This document shows positions 36,470 through 43,990 of a stretch of 64,000 nucleotides of DNA, one piece after another. How positions within the stretch are numbered: the stretch's first letter is position 1; every line of letters begins with the position of its first letter. A model generated the notes under the pieces. It did no database searches. It saw only the letters and a program-made list of their open reading frames with translations, and was not told the origin of the DNA. The DNA is taken from the NCBI RefSeq assembly GCF_032401055.1, contig NZ_CP135529.1:1488001-1552000 (forward strand), given 5' to 3'. Source of the stretch: Tardiphaga sp. 709. GTDB lineage: Bacteria > Pseudomonadota > Alphaproteobacteria > Rhizobiales > Xanthobacteraceae. The translations under genes and the position numbers were made by a program.

Positions 36470-37408
36470 ATGACCGACGCGCCCGTCCCCCGCACACCGT
36501 CCCTCCTCGCCCGCGCGATGGACAGCGATATCTTCTATTCGTTCCGCCGCTCCAGGCTCACCATGGTCGCAGCTGGGGTCGTGTTCGTGCTGCTGATGAT
36601 GGCGCTGTTCGCGCCTGTGCTGGTGGTGCAGAACCCGTTCGATCCGGCGCAGCTTGAACTGATCAACTCCCGCATCTCGCCGCTGTGGACGGCGGAGGGC
36701 CAGAGGCCGTTCCTGCTCGGCACCGACGAACAGGGCCGCGATATCTATTCGGCGATCCTCTACGGCATGCGCATCTCGCTGGTGGTCGGCGTGCTCGGCG
36801 TGAGTTTCGCGGCCGTCCTCGGTATCGGGCTCGGTCTGATCGCCGGCTATGTCGGCGGCGCCGTCGACAGCCTGATCATGCGCATCGCCGATGTGCAGCT
36901 CACCTTTCCGGCCATCCTGATCGCGCTGCTCATCGACGGCGTCGTGAAGTCCGCGCTCGGCAATCATCTCGATGCCTCGACCACGCTGATCGTGCTGGTG
37001 GTGGCCATCGGGCTGAGTTTCTGGGTGCAATATGCCCGGACCGTGCGCGGCTCGGTGATGGTGGAGAAGAACAAGGACTATGTCGCGGCTGCGCAGCTGA
37101 TCGGCCTGCCTGCGCGGGTGATCATGATCCGCCACGTGTTGCCCAACACCATGGGGCCGATCCTGGTGATCGCCACCATCAATCTGGCGCTCGCGATCAT
37201 CACCGAGGCGACGCTGTCGTTTCTCGGCTCCGGCATGCCGGACACGATGCCGTCGCTGGGCACGCTGATCCGCATCGGCAACAACTATCTGTTCTCCGGC
37301 GAATGGTGGGTCATCGCCTTTCCCGGCCTCGCGCTGGCCTCGCTGATCCTGTCGATCAACCTGCTCGGCGACTGGCTGCGCGATGCGCTGAATCCGAAGC
37401 TGCAATGA
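36470..37408 (+). CDS. peptide-type ABC transporter permease (DppC/OppC-like)
   Basis: A 312-residue partner permease. LGTDEQGRDIYSAILYGMRISL is the DppC signature; the EAA loop is VAAAQLIGLPARVIMIRHVLPN, and TLSFLGSGMPDTMPSLG follows. It starts nine bases after the first permease, with GAGGG as ribosome site. Confidence 0.95.
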   Translation: MTDAPVPRTPSLLARAMDSDIFYSFRRSRLTMVAAGVVFVLLMMALFAPVLVVQNPFDPAQLELINSRISPLWTAEGQRPFLLGTDEQGRDIYSAILYGMRISLVVGVLGVSFAAVLGIGLGLIAGYVGGAVDSLIMRIADVQLTFPAILIALLIDGVVKSALGNHLDASTTLIVLVVAIGLSFWVQYARTVRGSVMVEKNKDYVAAAQLIGLPARVIMIRHVLPNTMGPILVIATINLALAIITEATLSFLGSGMPDTMPSLGTLIRIGNNYLFSGEWWVIAFPGLALASLILSINLLGDWLRDALNPKLQ

Positions 37409-37433
37409 TGCCTCACCTCAAGCAGTGCCCGAT

Positions 37434-38441
37434 ATGAGCGTGCCCGTCCTCTCCGTGCGCAACCTGCGCGTCGAATTCGCCAGCCGCCGCGGCGCACTGC
37501 GTGCCATCGACGGCGTGTCCTTCGACATCGCCAAGGGCGAGGTGCTGGGCGTGGTCGGCGAATCCGGCGCCGGGAAATCGGTGACGGGACTTGCGGCCAT
37601 CGGCCTGATCGATCCACCCGGACGGATCGCAGGCGGCGAGATCCTGCTGTCGGGCCTGCGCATCGACAACCTGCCGCCGGAGGCGATGCGCCGGATTCGC
37701 GGCAAGCGCATCGCCATGATCTTTCAGGATCCGCTGACCAGCCTTAATCCGCTTTATAAAATTGGCGACCAGCTGGTGGAGACCATCCGCACGCATCTCA
37801 ACATGAACGAGACGCAGGCACGCAAGCGCGCGGTGGATCTGCTCGCCGAGGTCGGCATTCCCGCGCCGGACAAGCGCGTCGATGCCTATCCGCATGAATT
37901 TTCCGGCGGCATGCGGCAGCGCGTGGTGATCGCGCTGGCGATCGCGGCCGAGCCCGAACTGATCATCGCCGACGAGCCGACCACCGCGCTCGATGTCTCC
38001 GTGCAGGCGCAGATCATTGCGCTGATCAAGCGGCTCGGCCGCGACCACGGCACGGCGGTGATGCTGGTCACCCACGATATGGGCGTGATTGCAGAAACCT
38101 CCGACCGCGTGGCCGTGATGTATTCCGGGCGTATCGCCGAGATCGGCCCGGTGCGCGACGTGGTGCAGAACCCGCTGCATCCCTATGCCAAGGGGCTGAT
38201 GGGCGCGATCCCGACGCTGACCGGCGACGCGTCGCAGCGGCTGGTGCAGATTCCGGGAAGCATGCCGCGGCTGTCGGCCATTCCGCAGGGCTGTGCGTTC
38301 AATCCGCGCTGCAGTTTTGCGTTCGACCGCTGTCGTATCGAGCGGCCGGAGCCAATCGCTGTCGGCGCCCAGCAGGTCGCCTGTCATCTCTATGATCCCG
38401 ATCATCTCCATGATCATGCTCCTGCGGAGAGCGCGGCATGA
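37434..38441 (+). CDS. peptide-type ABC transporter ATP-binding protein (DppD/OppD-like)
   Basis: A 335-residue ATPase: Walker A GESGAGKS, the Q-loop segment MIFQDPLTSLNPL, signature FSGGMRQRV, Walker B LIIADEPTTALDV, and the C-terminal oligopeptide-transporter Cys-rich tail (GCAFNPRCSFAFDRC), which in relatives can hold an Fe-S cluster. ATG 37434 is chosen; an in-frame GTG lies nine bases upstream. Its stop overlaps the next ATG (ATGA). Confidence 0.95.
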   Translation: MSVPVLSVRNLRVEFASRRGALRAIDGVSFDIAKGEVLGVVGESGAGKSVTGLAAIGLIDPPGRIAGGEILLSGLRIDNLPPEAMRRIRGKRIAMIFQDPLTSLNPLYKIGDQLVETIRTHLNMNETQARKRAVDLLAEVGIPAPDKRVDAYPHEFSGGMRQRVVIALAIAAEPELIIADEPTTALDVSVQAQIIALIKRLGRDHGTAVMLVTHDMGVIAETSDRVAVMYSGRIAEIGPVRDVVQNPLHPYAKGLMGAIPTLTGDASQRLVQIPGSMPRLSAIPQGCAFNPRCSFAFDRCRIERPEPIAVGAQQVACHLYDPDHLHDHAPAESAA

Positions 38442-39451
38442 CGGCGCTGGTGCAGGCACGCAATCTCAAACGCGCCTTCGATGTCTCGAAGCCATGGCTC
38501 AACCGGGTGATCGAGCGCAGCCCGATGGAGTTTCTGAAAGCCGTCGACGGGGTCTCCTTCGAGATCAAGCGCGGCGAGACCTTTGCGCTGGTCGGCGAAT
38601 CCGGCTCGGGCAAGAGCACGGTGGCGCGGATGGTGGTCGGGCTGCTGCCGCCGACATCCGGCGACGTGATCATCGACGGCGTCTCGATGAGCGATCCCGC
38701 ACAGGCCGGCGCGCGCAAGCTGCTGCGCAAGCGCATCCAGATGATCTTTCAGGATCCCTATGCCAGCCTCAATCCGCGGCTGCGCGTCGATGCCATCATC
38801 GCCGAGCCGATCCGCGCCTTCGATCTCATTCAGGGCGAGCGCGACATCCGCGCGCGGGTCGGCGAATTGCTGACTTTGGTGGGCCTGCATCCCGACGACG
38901 GGCAGAAATATCCGCATCAGTTCTCCGGCGGCCAGCGCCAGCGTATCGCCATTGCCCGCGCGCTCGCCTCCGAGGCCGAATTCATCGTCTGCGACGAGCC
39001 GACCTCGGCGCTGGATGTGTCGGTGCAGGCGCAGATTCTCAACCTGATGCGCGAGCTGCAAGATAAATTCGGCCTGACCTATCTGTTCATCAGCCACAAC
39101 CTTGCCGTGGTCAGGCACATGGCCGACCGGATCGGCGTGATGTATCTCGGCCGAATCGTGGAGATTGCGGAAGGGCGCGAACTTTTCCGCGCGCCGCGCA
39201 TGCCCTATACGCGCATGCTGCTCGGCGCCGTGCCGGATCTGGCCATGTCAGGCCGCGCACGCATCGCGGTCTCCGGCGAGATTCCGAATCCGATCGATCC
39301 GCCCTCCGGCTGCACGTTTCATCCGCGCTGCCCGGAAGTGTTCGATCTCTGTCGTAAAGTCGTGCCGGATCTGATCGACGGCGTCGCCTGTCATGCGGTC
39401 AACAAACTCATCGCGCCACCAAGCGAGGCTGTCCCCGCCGGGCGGCGATAA
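38438..39451 (+). CDS. peptide-type ABC transporter ATP-binding protein (DppF/OppF-like)
   Basis: A 337-residue ATPase with Walker A GESGSGKS, MIFQDPYASLNPRLRV, signature FSGGQRQRI, Walker B FIVCDEPTSALDV, and the C-terminal GCTFHPRCPEVFDLC motif. It overlaps the preceding gene by four bases, so the two ATPases are translationally coupled. It is the last gene of the operon; two palindromes follow in the gap before recA. Confidence 0.95.
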   Translation: MTALVQARNLKRAFDVSKPWLNRVIERSPMEFLKAVDGVSFEIKRGETFALVGESGSGKSTVARMVVGLLPPTSGDVIIDGVSMSDPAQAGARKLLRKRIQMIFQDPYASLNPRLRVDAIIAEPIRAFDLIQGERDIRARVGELLTLVGLHPDDGQKYPHQFSGGQRQRIAIARALASEAEFIVCDEPTSALDVSVQAQILNLMRELQDKFGLTYLFISHNLAVVRHMADRIGVMYLGRIVEIAEGRELFRAPRMPYTRMLLGAVPDLAMSGRARIAVSGEIPNPIDPPSGCTFHPRCPEVFDLCRKVVPDLIDGVACHAVNKLIAPPSEAVPAGRR

Positions 39452-39473
39452 TTGCGATCAGCGTGCACTCAGA

Positions 39474-39574
39474 TCAGGGCGCCCTGAAACGACAACGCGG
39501 CAGGCACCGCAGGGTATCGGCAACAGACCCCCACAGCACCCACCGCGAAATCATTCAGCCGACACTGTCGGCTG
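39474..39574. terminator. two palindromes between the convergent ABC operon and recA
   Basis: A 14-bp palindrome TCAGGGCGCCCTGA at 39474-39487 and a 19-base one, CAGCCGACACTGTCGGCTG, at 39556-39574 lie in the gap where both transcripts should end. Neither is followed by a good T-run, so a terminator role is only suggested. Confidence 0.4.
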
Positions 39575-39635
39575 CAAGACCGGTCCGGCAAGATCACTGC
39601 GCATGAACGTCAGTGCGTCTCCGGACCCTATCCGA

Positions 39636-40739
39636 TCAATCTTCTGCCGGCTCCTCGCCGTCACCGCCGTCTTCGTCGCGCTCAATGGGACCGGCGAGAA
39701 TCTGCTCGGCGATCAGGCCGGAATTCTGCCGGATCGAGGCTTCGATCTTGGCGGTCATGTCCGGATTGGCCTTGAGAAACGCCTTGGAGTTCTCGCGGCC
39801 CTGGCCGAGACGCTGGCTGTCATAGGAGAACCAGGCGCCGGACTTCTCGACGATGCCAGCTTTCACGCCGAGATCGAGGATTTCGCCCATCTTGGAGACG
39901 CCTTCGCCATACATGATGTCGAATTCGACCTGCTTGAAAGGCGGCGCCAGCTTGTTCTTCACGACCTTGACGCGGGTCGAATTGCCGACCACTTCGTCGC
40001 GCTCCTTGATCGCGCCGATGCGGCGGATGTCGAGACGGACCGAAGCGTAGAATTTCAGCGCATTGCCGCCGGTGGTGGTTTCCGGCGAACCATACATCAC
40101 ACCGATCTTCATGCGGATCTGGTTGATGAAGATCACCATCGTATTGGATTTGTTGATCGAAGCGGTCAGCTTGCGCAGCGCCTGGCTCATCAACCGCGCT
40201 TGAAGTCCGGGCAGCGCGTCGCCCATTTCGCCTTCGAGTTCGGCGCGCGGCACCAGCGCTGCCACGGAGTCGATGATCAGCACGTCCACCGCGCCGGAGC
40301 GCACCAGCGTGTCGGCGATTTCCAGCGCCTGTTCGCCGTGATCCGGCTGCGAGATCAGGAGTTCATCGACATTGACGCCCAGCTTGCGGGCATAGACCGG
40401 GTCGAGCGCGTGTTCGGCGTCGATGAAGGCGCAGATGCCGCCCTTCTTCTGGGCTTCCGCGGCGCAATGCAGCGCCAAAGTGGTCTTGCCCGAGGATTCC
40501 GGTCCGTAGATCTCGATCACGCGGCCCTTCGGCAGCCCGCCGACGCCGAGCGCGATATCGAGGCCGAGCGAGCCCGACGAAATCACCTCGATGTCCATCG
40601 ACCGGTCGTTCTTGCCGAGCTTCATCACCGAGCCCTTGCCGAACTGGCGCTCGATCTGGGAGAGCGCGGCCGACAGGGCCTTGGTCTTGTCCATGGAGGA
40701 TCCTTCAACGATACGCAGGGCAGTCGGAGTGGTAGCCAT
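39636..40739 (-). CDS. recA: recombinase RecA
   Basis: A 367-residue RecA, which binds single-stranded DNA with ATP, pairs homologous strands and triggers LexA self-cleavage. Walker [10 protein letters not shown], Walker B LIIDSV, the L1 region [19 protein letters not shown] and the L2 region [20 protein letters not shown] are intact; the C-terminus is acidic ([13 protein letters not shown]), as usual. Here [20 protein letters not shown] precedes the core, and the inner ATG (Met16) is an alternative start. An alphaproteobacterial SOS box lies about 100 bases upstream. Confidence 0.98.
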   Translation of the reverse strand: MATTPTALRIVEGSSMDKTKALSAALSQIERQFGKGSVMKLGKNDRSMDIEVISSGSLGLDIALGVGGLPKGRVIEIYGPESSGKTTLALHCAAEAQKKGGICAFIDAEHALDPVYARKLGVNVDELLISQPDHGEQALEIADTLVRSGAVDVLIIDSVAALVPRAELEGEMGDALPGLQARLMSQALRKLTASINKSNTMVIFINQIRMKIGVMYGSPETTTGGNALKFYASVRLDIRRIGAIKERDEVVGNSTRVKVVKNKLAPPFKQVEFDIMYGEGVSKMGEILDLGVKAGIVEKSGAWFSYDSQRLGQGRENSKAFLKANPDMTAKIEASIRQNSGLIAEQILAGPIERDEDGGDGEEPAED

Positions 40740-40841
40740 TGATCTAGCTCCTTATGAAGGGATTCGCGACAGGACAAACGGCAAGCGCCAAAGGATGGCG
40801 GCGCTGTTCGGGTTAAAAACAATGTACCCCATCTGTTCTAT

Positions 40842-40856
40842 GTTCGCAATATGTTC
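40842..40856. promoter_or_regulatory. LexA (SOS) box upstream of recA
   Basis: GTTCGCAATATGTTC matches the alphaproteobacterial LexA site GTTC-N7-GTTC exactly. A further GTTC lies seven bases upstream (40835), extending the direct repeat. It is 103 bases before the recA start on the opposite strand. Confidence 0.93.
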
Positions 40857-40861
40857 TTTTG

Positions 40862-40880
40862 GAATTTTGGGTACCGGCCT
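40862..40880. repeat. left copy of a direct repeat bounding a small island
   Basis: GAATTTTGGGTACCGGCCT. The right copy at 42213 lacks one T. The pair encloses about 1.35 kb of A/T-richer DNA. AGTGGCC motifs follow immediately (40892, 40914). Confidence 0.75.
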
Positions 40881-40977
40881 GTTTTCGACCGCAGTGGCCA
40901 GGTTTGATTTGAGCAGTGGCCTGATTTGATTTCGCCGCAATTATAAAGTTCCGTTAACGCAACCAGAGGAGGTTGCA

Positions 40978-41133
40978 TTGAACAACGACACTCCAGTTTT
41001 CCACGCATTCAAACACGGTATCTGGATGGGTATAGGCACTCGCGCTGCAATTGCTGCGCGAGGTTATGATTGCGATGGCATCGTTCATTGGTGCCCGAAC
41101 AACCTGTTGATAGGCGGCTGGCGCGATCGGTGA
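40978..41133 (+). CDS. small phage-like protein, 51 residues (TTG start)
   Basis: This frame opens with TTG, preceded at five bases by a strong AGAGGAGG ribosome site (40965-40972), and stays open to TGA at 41131. The product begins MNNDTPVFHAFKHGIWMGIG and ends CPNNLLIGGWRDR; it has Cys and Trp residues but no clear domain. Translation probably couples to the next gene, whose ATG lies six bases after the stop. Family not recognised. Confidence 0.55.
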   Translation: MNNDTPVFHAFKHGIWMGIGTRAAIAARGYDCDGIVHWCPNNLLIGGWRDR

Positions 41134-41139
41134 TTGATC

Positions 41140-41451
41140 ATGACCAACGACAACCCGACAAGTCTTCGTATGGGGTTCGGCTACCATCAGGCTCGAAAAT
41201 CTGGCCTAGGCGGCATCCGCGCCGATCGATCTCCCAACCAAGTAAACCGGGACACGCGCGAAAATAAAGCTGCGAGGCAGTTGCGCGAGGAAGCCGAAGC
41301 CGATCCCGACTGGGGCCCGTTTATAGAGCATTGGATTTTGGACGGTATCAGCGCAGAGGTCACGCTAAATGCTCTGTGGCGCAGCCAAGCTTATATGAGC
41401 TTTAAGAGTCGGGGCTATTCCCGCAAAACAACGTCTCGTTATTGGTGGTAA
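41140..41451 (+). CDS. small phage-like hypothetical protein, 103 residues
   Basis: A charged, soluble protein: MTNDNPTSLRMGFGYHQARK, an Arg/Glu-rich middle (RDTRENKAARQLREEAEADPDWG), and a C-terminus rich in Ser, Arg and Trp ending RYWW. I do not recognise it. It starts six bases after the preceding small gene's stop and is followed directly by a terminator. Base composition is more A/T-rich than the neighbouring chromosome, fitting transfer. Confidence 0.6.
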   Translation: MTNDNPTSLRMGFGYHQARKSGLGGIRADRSPNQVNRDTRENKAARQLREEAEADPDWGPFIEHWILDGISAEVTLNALWRSQAYMSFKSRGYSRKTTSRYWW

Positions 41452-41484
41452 GGTCGCCTTAGTGGGCGGCCTCTTTCATTTTTT
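41452..41484 (+). terminator. rho-independent terminator of the two-gene unit
   Basis: GGTCGCC / GGCGGCC (one G-U pair), a TTAGTG loop, then TCTTTCATTTTTT. It begins at the base after the stop codon. Confidence 0.85.
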
Positions 41485-41660
41485 GCTTTCCGGCGGCATA
41501 GGCCCTCAGTGTCGCAGATCAGGCTTGGAGCATTGCGCAGTTAGCGGATATCACACTCGCTGTAGCGCCCTCGATGCAAAAAGAGACGCCGCCGGACTGG
41601 CGCCGAAAGTTCTTGGTAATTCAAGGCGGCAAACAATAGCGTCCCCAATGCAATTGCCGT

Positions 41661-41688
41661 AGCCTCTCCCTGCAACTAGGGGGAGGCT
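41661..41688 (+). promoter_or_regulatory. hairpin covering the ribosome site of the next gene
   Basis: The arms AGCCTCTCCCT (41661-41671) and AGGGGGAGGCT (41678-41688) pair over 11 bases with one G-U, leaving a six-base loop. The right arm is the GGGGGAGG ribosome site of the gene at 41694, so folding would block translation. There is no T-run, so it is not a terminator. Confidence 0.6.
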
Positions 41689-41693
41689 TTGCC

Positions 41694-42167
41694 ATGGCCG
41701 CAGGAGAAATCGCCGCTGCCGTTACTGGCATCCGCGCGGCGCTTGATATCACTAAGGCAATGGTAGGTTTGCGCGACGCTGAGGCTTTTCGCGCCAAGTC
41801 CATTGAGCTTCAAGCTGTTGTCTTGGACGCTTTCGAGAAGGCCATAGAAGCCCGCGAGACTTATTCCACGCAGGCTGATCGCATACGATCGCTTGAAGCA
41901 GAAGTGGCGAATCTTAAAACATGGGACGCTGAGAAGCAGCGCTATGAACTTAAGACTGTCGGGCATGGGGCGGTGGCTTACATGTTGAAGCCAGATGCAC
42001 GGGGCACCGAAACACCGCATTGGCTCTGTCCTAACTGCTTCGCGAAAGGTCAAAAGGCTTTTTTCCAGCCGGACGGAAGAAAAGTTGGTCGCGATAGCAT
42101 CTACCTTTGCGCAGGATGCAGAGGGCAAATGATCGTCACATATGCCGCTACGTGGGATCCGACTTAG
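41694..42167 (+). CDS. phage-like coiled-coil protein with C-terminal zinc ribbon
   Basis: A 157-residue protein. The N-terminus (MAAGEIAAAVTGIRAALDIT) and the following helices (~25-85, with a SLEAEVANLKTWDAEKQRYE coiled coil) lead to a zinc-ribbon-like end with two CxxC knuckles (LCPNCFAKG ... LCAGCRGQ). Similar small proteins occur in prophage remnants; the function is unknown. Start at 41694 is fixed by the strong GGGGGAGG site. It sits inside the direct-repeat-bounded island. Confidence 0.75.
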   Translation: MAAGEIAAAVTGIRAALDITKAMVGLRDAEAFRAKSIELQAVVLDAFEKAIEARETYSTQADRIRSLEAEVANLKTWDAEKQRYELKTVGHGAVAYMLKPDARGTETPHWLCPNCFAKGQKAFFQPDGRKVGRDSIYLCAGCRGQMIVTYAATWDPT

Positions 42168-42212
42168 TCGCCCATTTTGATTTTCAGAGTGGCCTAATTT
42201 CGGCCAGTACCA

Positions 42213-42230
42213 GAATTTGGGTACCGGCCT
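42213..42230. repeat. right copy of the island-bounding direct repeat
   Basis: GAATTTGGGTACCGGCCT, one T shorter than the left copy at 40862. AGTGGCCTAATTTCG lies just inside it at 42187. Confidence 0.75.
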
Positions 42231-42251
42231 CCTTTGAACCTGCGAGTGGCG

Positions 42252-42398
42252 ATGACAAACCCTAGAATAGCCATGGCATGTTTGGTTATTGTCGTCCTGA
42301 CGGCCGCCTTTTTCGTCGTCGATGCGCGCACCTCTTGCCAACAACAGCACGGGCCGGACTATCGCTGCATCCCGAGCGGGCGGAATCTGGTCAGGTAG
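42252..42398 (+). CDS. putative small secreted/membrane peptide, 48 residues
   Basis: The frame encodes MTNPRIAMACLVIVVLTAAF followed by FVVDARTSCQQQHGPDYRC and a short tail: one hydrophobic segment, then a small Cys-containing outer part. The ribosome site is weak and the frame is short, so it may not be expressed. It lies just outside the right island repeat, at the start of a run of small membrane-protein genes. Confidence 0.4.
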   Translation: MTNPRIAMACLVIVVLTAAFFVVDARTSCQQQHGPDYRCIPSGRNLVR

Positions 42399-42440
42399 TC
42401 ATCACCTGAAGTGGCCCCTTTTGCATCGAGTGCCGGATTG

Positions 42441-42632
42441 ATGAAGAAACTCACGACCATCATTCACTTCATCTGGGCAATCTCTGCAGTTACGTTGGGT
42501 ACGACAATAGGCGCTCTGTACGGGTGGGAGCATCATGGGTGGATTGGTGCCATCGCCCTTGGCTTCGTTGGATTCTGTTTCGGCACGCTTGCTGCGGCTT
42601 CCCCTCAAATGGTCATGCAAATCCTTCGCTAG
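42441..42632 (+). CDS. putative small membrane protein, 63 residues
   Basis: MKKLTTIIHFIWAISAVTLG and GWIGAIALGFVGFCFGTLAA form two membrane helices separated by a short turn. The frame and hydrophobic pattern look genuine, but no family is recognised and the ribosome site is weak. It is preceded and followed by AGTGGCC motifs. Confidence 0.45.
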   Translation: MKKLTTIIHFIWAISAVTLGTTIGALYGWEHHGWIGAIALGFVGFCFGTLAAASPQMVMQILR

Positions 42633-42685
42633 CCTCAGTGGCCCGGTTCGAAAACGGCAGCCGCCCGATTGGAACTATCGAGCCA

Positions 42686-42720
42686 CCTTTGAACCTTCTG
42701 CGCGCTTCCCGCACAACAGG
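42686..42720. repeat. CTTTGAACCT ... CCCGCACAACAGG repeat, copy 1
   Basis: CTTTGAACCTTCTGCGCGCTT then CCCGCACAACAGG. Copy 2 at 43196-43231 is nearly the same, and a truncated form (CCTTTGAACCT) lies at 42230. Each full copy is just upstream of a small membrane-protein gene. Confidence 0.7.
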
Positions 42721-42769
42721 ATGTCCGCATCGCTCATGCGTTCAATCCGACATGGGAAGGTCACACGCC

Positions 42770-43183
42770 GTGAAGACGATCGCACTGCTCTCCGCCGCTG
42801 CCCTATTGCTCGTCGAACTCAGCGGCGCGATGCCCAGGTCGAGCGTGGGTGGCCCGCTGACCATCATGCTGATCATGTTTATCGCCATGCTGGCGGTGGG
42901 AATTCACGAGGCCTGGACAAAGAAGCGCGGCCCGCTTGGATGGATCGCGAGCATTGTCGCTTCGGTCATCGGCGGCTTCGTGGCGGCGAGCCTGGTCGGC
43001 GTGGTCATGGACATGATAGGCCCGCACCTGCACCTCAACGGGTCGCTCGCGTCCTCGCAACATCCTCTGCTCTATATCTCGCTCGCGGGCATGGCGATCC
43101 TCACGGTGCTCGGATCATGGATCACGCTGCAGATCCCAGGCTGGGTCCTGAAGCCCAGCGAAGCACCCCATAGCGGTGCATGA
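42770..43183 (+). CDS. hypothetical membrane protein, 137 residues
   Basis: Four hydrophobic segments: TIALLSAAALLLVELSG, PLTIMLIMFIAMLAVGIH, IASIVASVIGGFVAASLVGVV and ISLAGMAILTVLGSWITL. The GTG at 42770 with GGAAGG nine bases upstream is preferred; ATG 42752 is an alternative. Family not recognised. One copy of the CTTTGAACCT repeat lies shortly upstream and another just downstream. Confidence 0.65.
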   Translation: MKTIALLSAAALLLVELSGAMPRSSVGGPLTIMLIMFIAMLAVGIHEAWTKKRGPLGWIASIVASVIGGFVAASLVGVVMDMIGPHLHLNGSLASSQHPLLYISLAGMAILTVLGSWITLQIPGWVLKPSEAPHSGA

Positions 43184-43195
43184 GGCAAGTCCCCT

Positions 43196-43231
43196 TCTTT
43201 GAACCTTTGTGCAGCTTTCCCGCACAACAGG
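43196..43231. repeat. CTTTGAACCT ... CCCGCACAACAGG repeat, copy 2
   Basis: CTTTGAACCTTTGTGCAGCTT then TCCCGCACAACAGG, matching copy 1 at about 30 of 34 positions. It is 26 bases before the next small membrane-protein gene. Confidence 0.7.
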
Positions 43232-43256
43232 GGGTGAAGCCAGCGAGTGAAATCCG

Positions 43257-43556
43257 ATGAACAGAAATCAGCGCATGGTCGTGGTAACAGCACTCTGCGT
43301 GATCGCAACCGTGCTGGCATTTACATTTCTCGTCTGGTCACACGGGCACATTTCCAACGCCGCAAAATTTGTCGTCTTCTATACGAACACCGATCCCCAT
43401 TTCCCCGGCCTCGTCAACTATTGGGGCATCTATATTCGGCACGGTCTTGCCGGATATCTGCTCGGTCTGATTGCGCCCATCTGCCTTCTGGCGGTCGCTG
43501 CATTCGTTGCCCTGGGCAGGCCTTCATCGGGCGATCTGGGGACGTTACCAAGGTAA
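43257..43556 (+). CDS. hypothetical membrane protein, 99 residues
   Basis: Two membrane helices (VVVTALCVIATVLAFTFLVW and LAGYLLGLIAPICLLAVAAF) flank an outer segment rich in His, Asn and Tyr. I do not recognise the family. The start ATG has only a weak GTGAAA upstream. It is one of three consecutive small membrane proteins separated by related repeats. Confidence 0.55.
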   Translation: MNRNQRMVVVTALCVIATVLAFTFLVWSHGHISNAAKFVVFYTNTDPHFPGLVNYWGIYIRHGLAGYLLGLIAPICLLAVAAFVALGRPSSGDLGTLPR

Positions 43557-43721
43557 GACCGCCTCGGGACACGGCCTCTTTTGGTCATTGCGGCGGCTTG
43601 AACGGGCCGGACGCCGGGGTCACCCCAAGGCAGGCAAGTCCGGTCACCGCAGGCGGCGGGCCCGCACACTCTGGACAGTTCCCTGTCACCACTTTAGAAC
43701 GCTTCTAGCCAGGGAGCGTGG

Positions 43722-43949
43722 ATGCCCAAGCCAAAGAAAACCGCCGCCGAACTTCAGAAGATCATTCGAGAAGCCGCCGCAATCGCCGGGCCATGGCCCA
43801 AGAACATGAGCGTGATCATCTATTCGCTCGATGACAGCTGGCGCGTCATCGTCAGCTACTCGGATCCGGCCCAGACCCCCTTTCGCGACCGGTTGATGGA
43901 GATCTGCCGGGGCCTCGCCCATTTCTACGATCTGGACGAGCCGGCCTAG
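43722..43949 (+). CDS. hypothetical protein, 75 residues
   Basis: A soluble protein (MPKPKKTAAELQKIIREAAA ... SVIIYSLDDSWRVIVSYSDP) with an N-terminal basic helix and a strand-rich middle. GGGAG is well spaced before the ATG. No family recognised; it is convergent with the frameshifted thioesterase. Confidence 0.65.
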   Translation: MPKPKKTAAELQKIIREAAAIAGPWPKNMSVIIYSLDDSWRVIVSYSDPAQTPFRDRLMEICRGLAHFYDLDEPA

Positions 43950-43990
43950 AGTCGCCCGGTGCCGCGCACCGGGCCCATGGCACCTGTGCC

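Noticed and set aside
36245-37405. A 386-codon minus-strand frame rich in His, Asp and Gln across the second permease
   Set aside because: Composition is a mirror of hydrophobic codons on the other strand, and the permease is clear.
39556-39574. A firm recA terminator at the CAGCCGACACTGTCGGCTG palindrome
   Set aside because: No T-run follows on either strand, so only a tentative feature was recorded.
39393-40742. A 449-codon plus-strand frame across recA
   Set aside because: recA is certain on the other strand; the frame is its shadow.
41462-41693. A gene between the island terminator and the zinc-ribbon gene (a frame at about 41502-41640 ending FLVIQGGKQ)
   Set aside because: The frame looks protein-like but has no good start codon or ribosome site after the preceding stop; it may be a decayed fragment.
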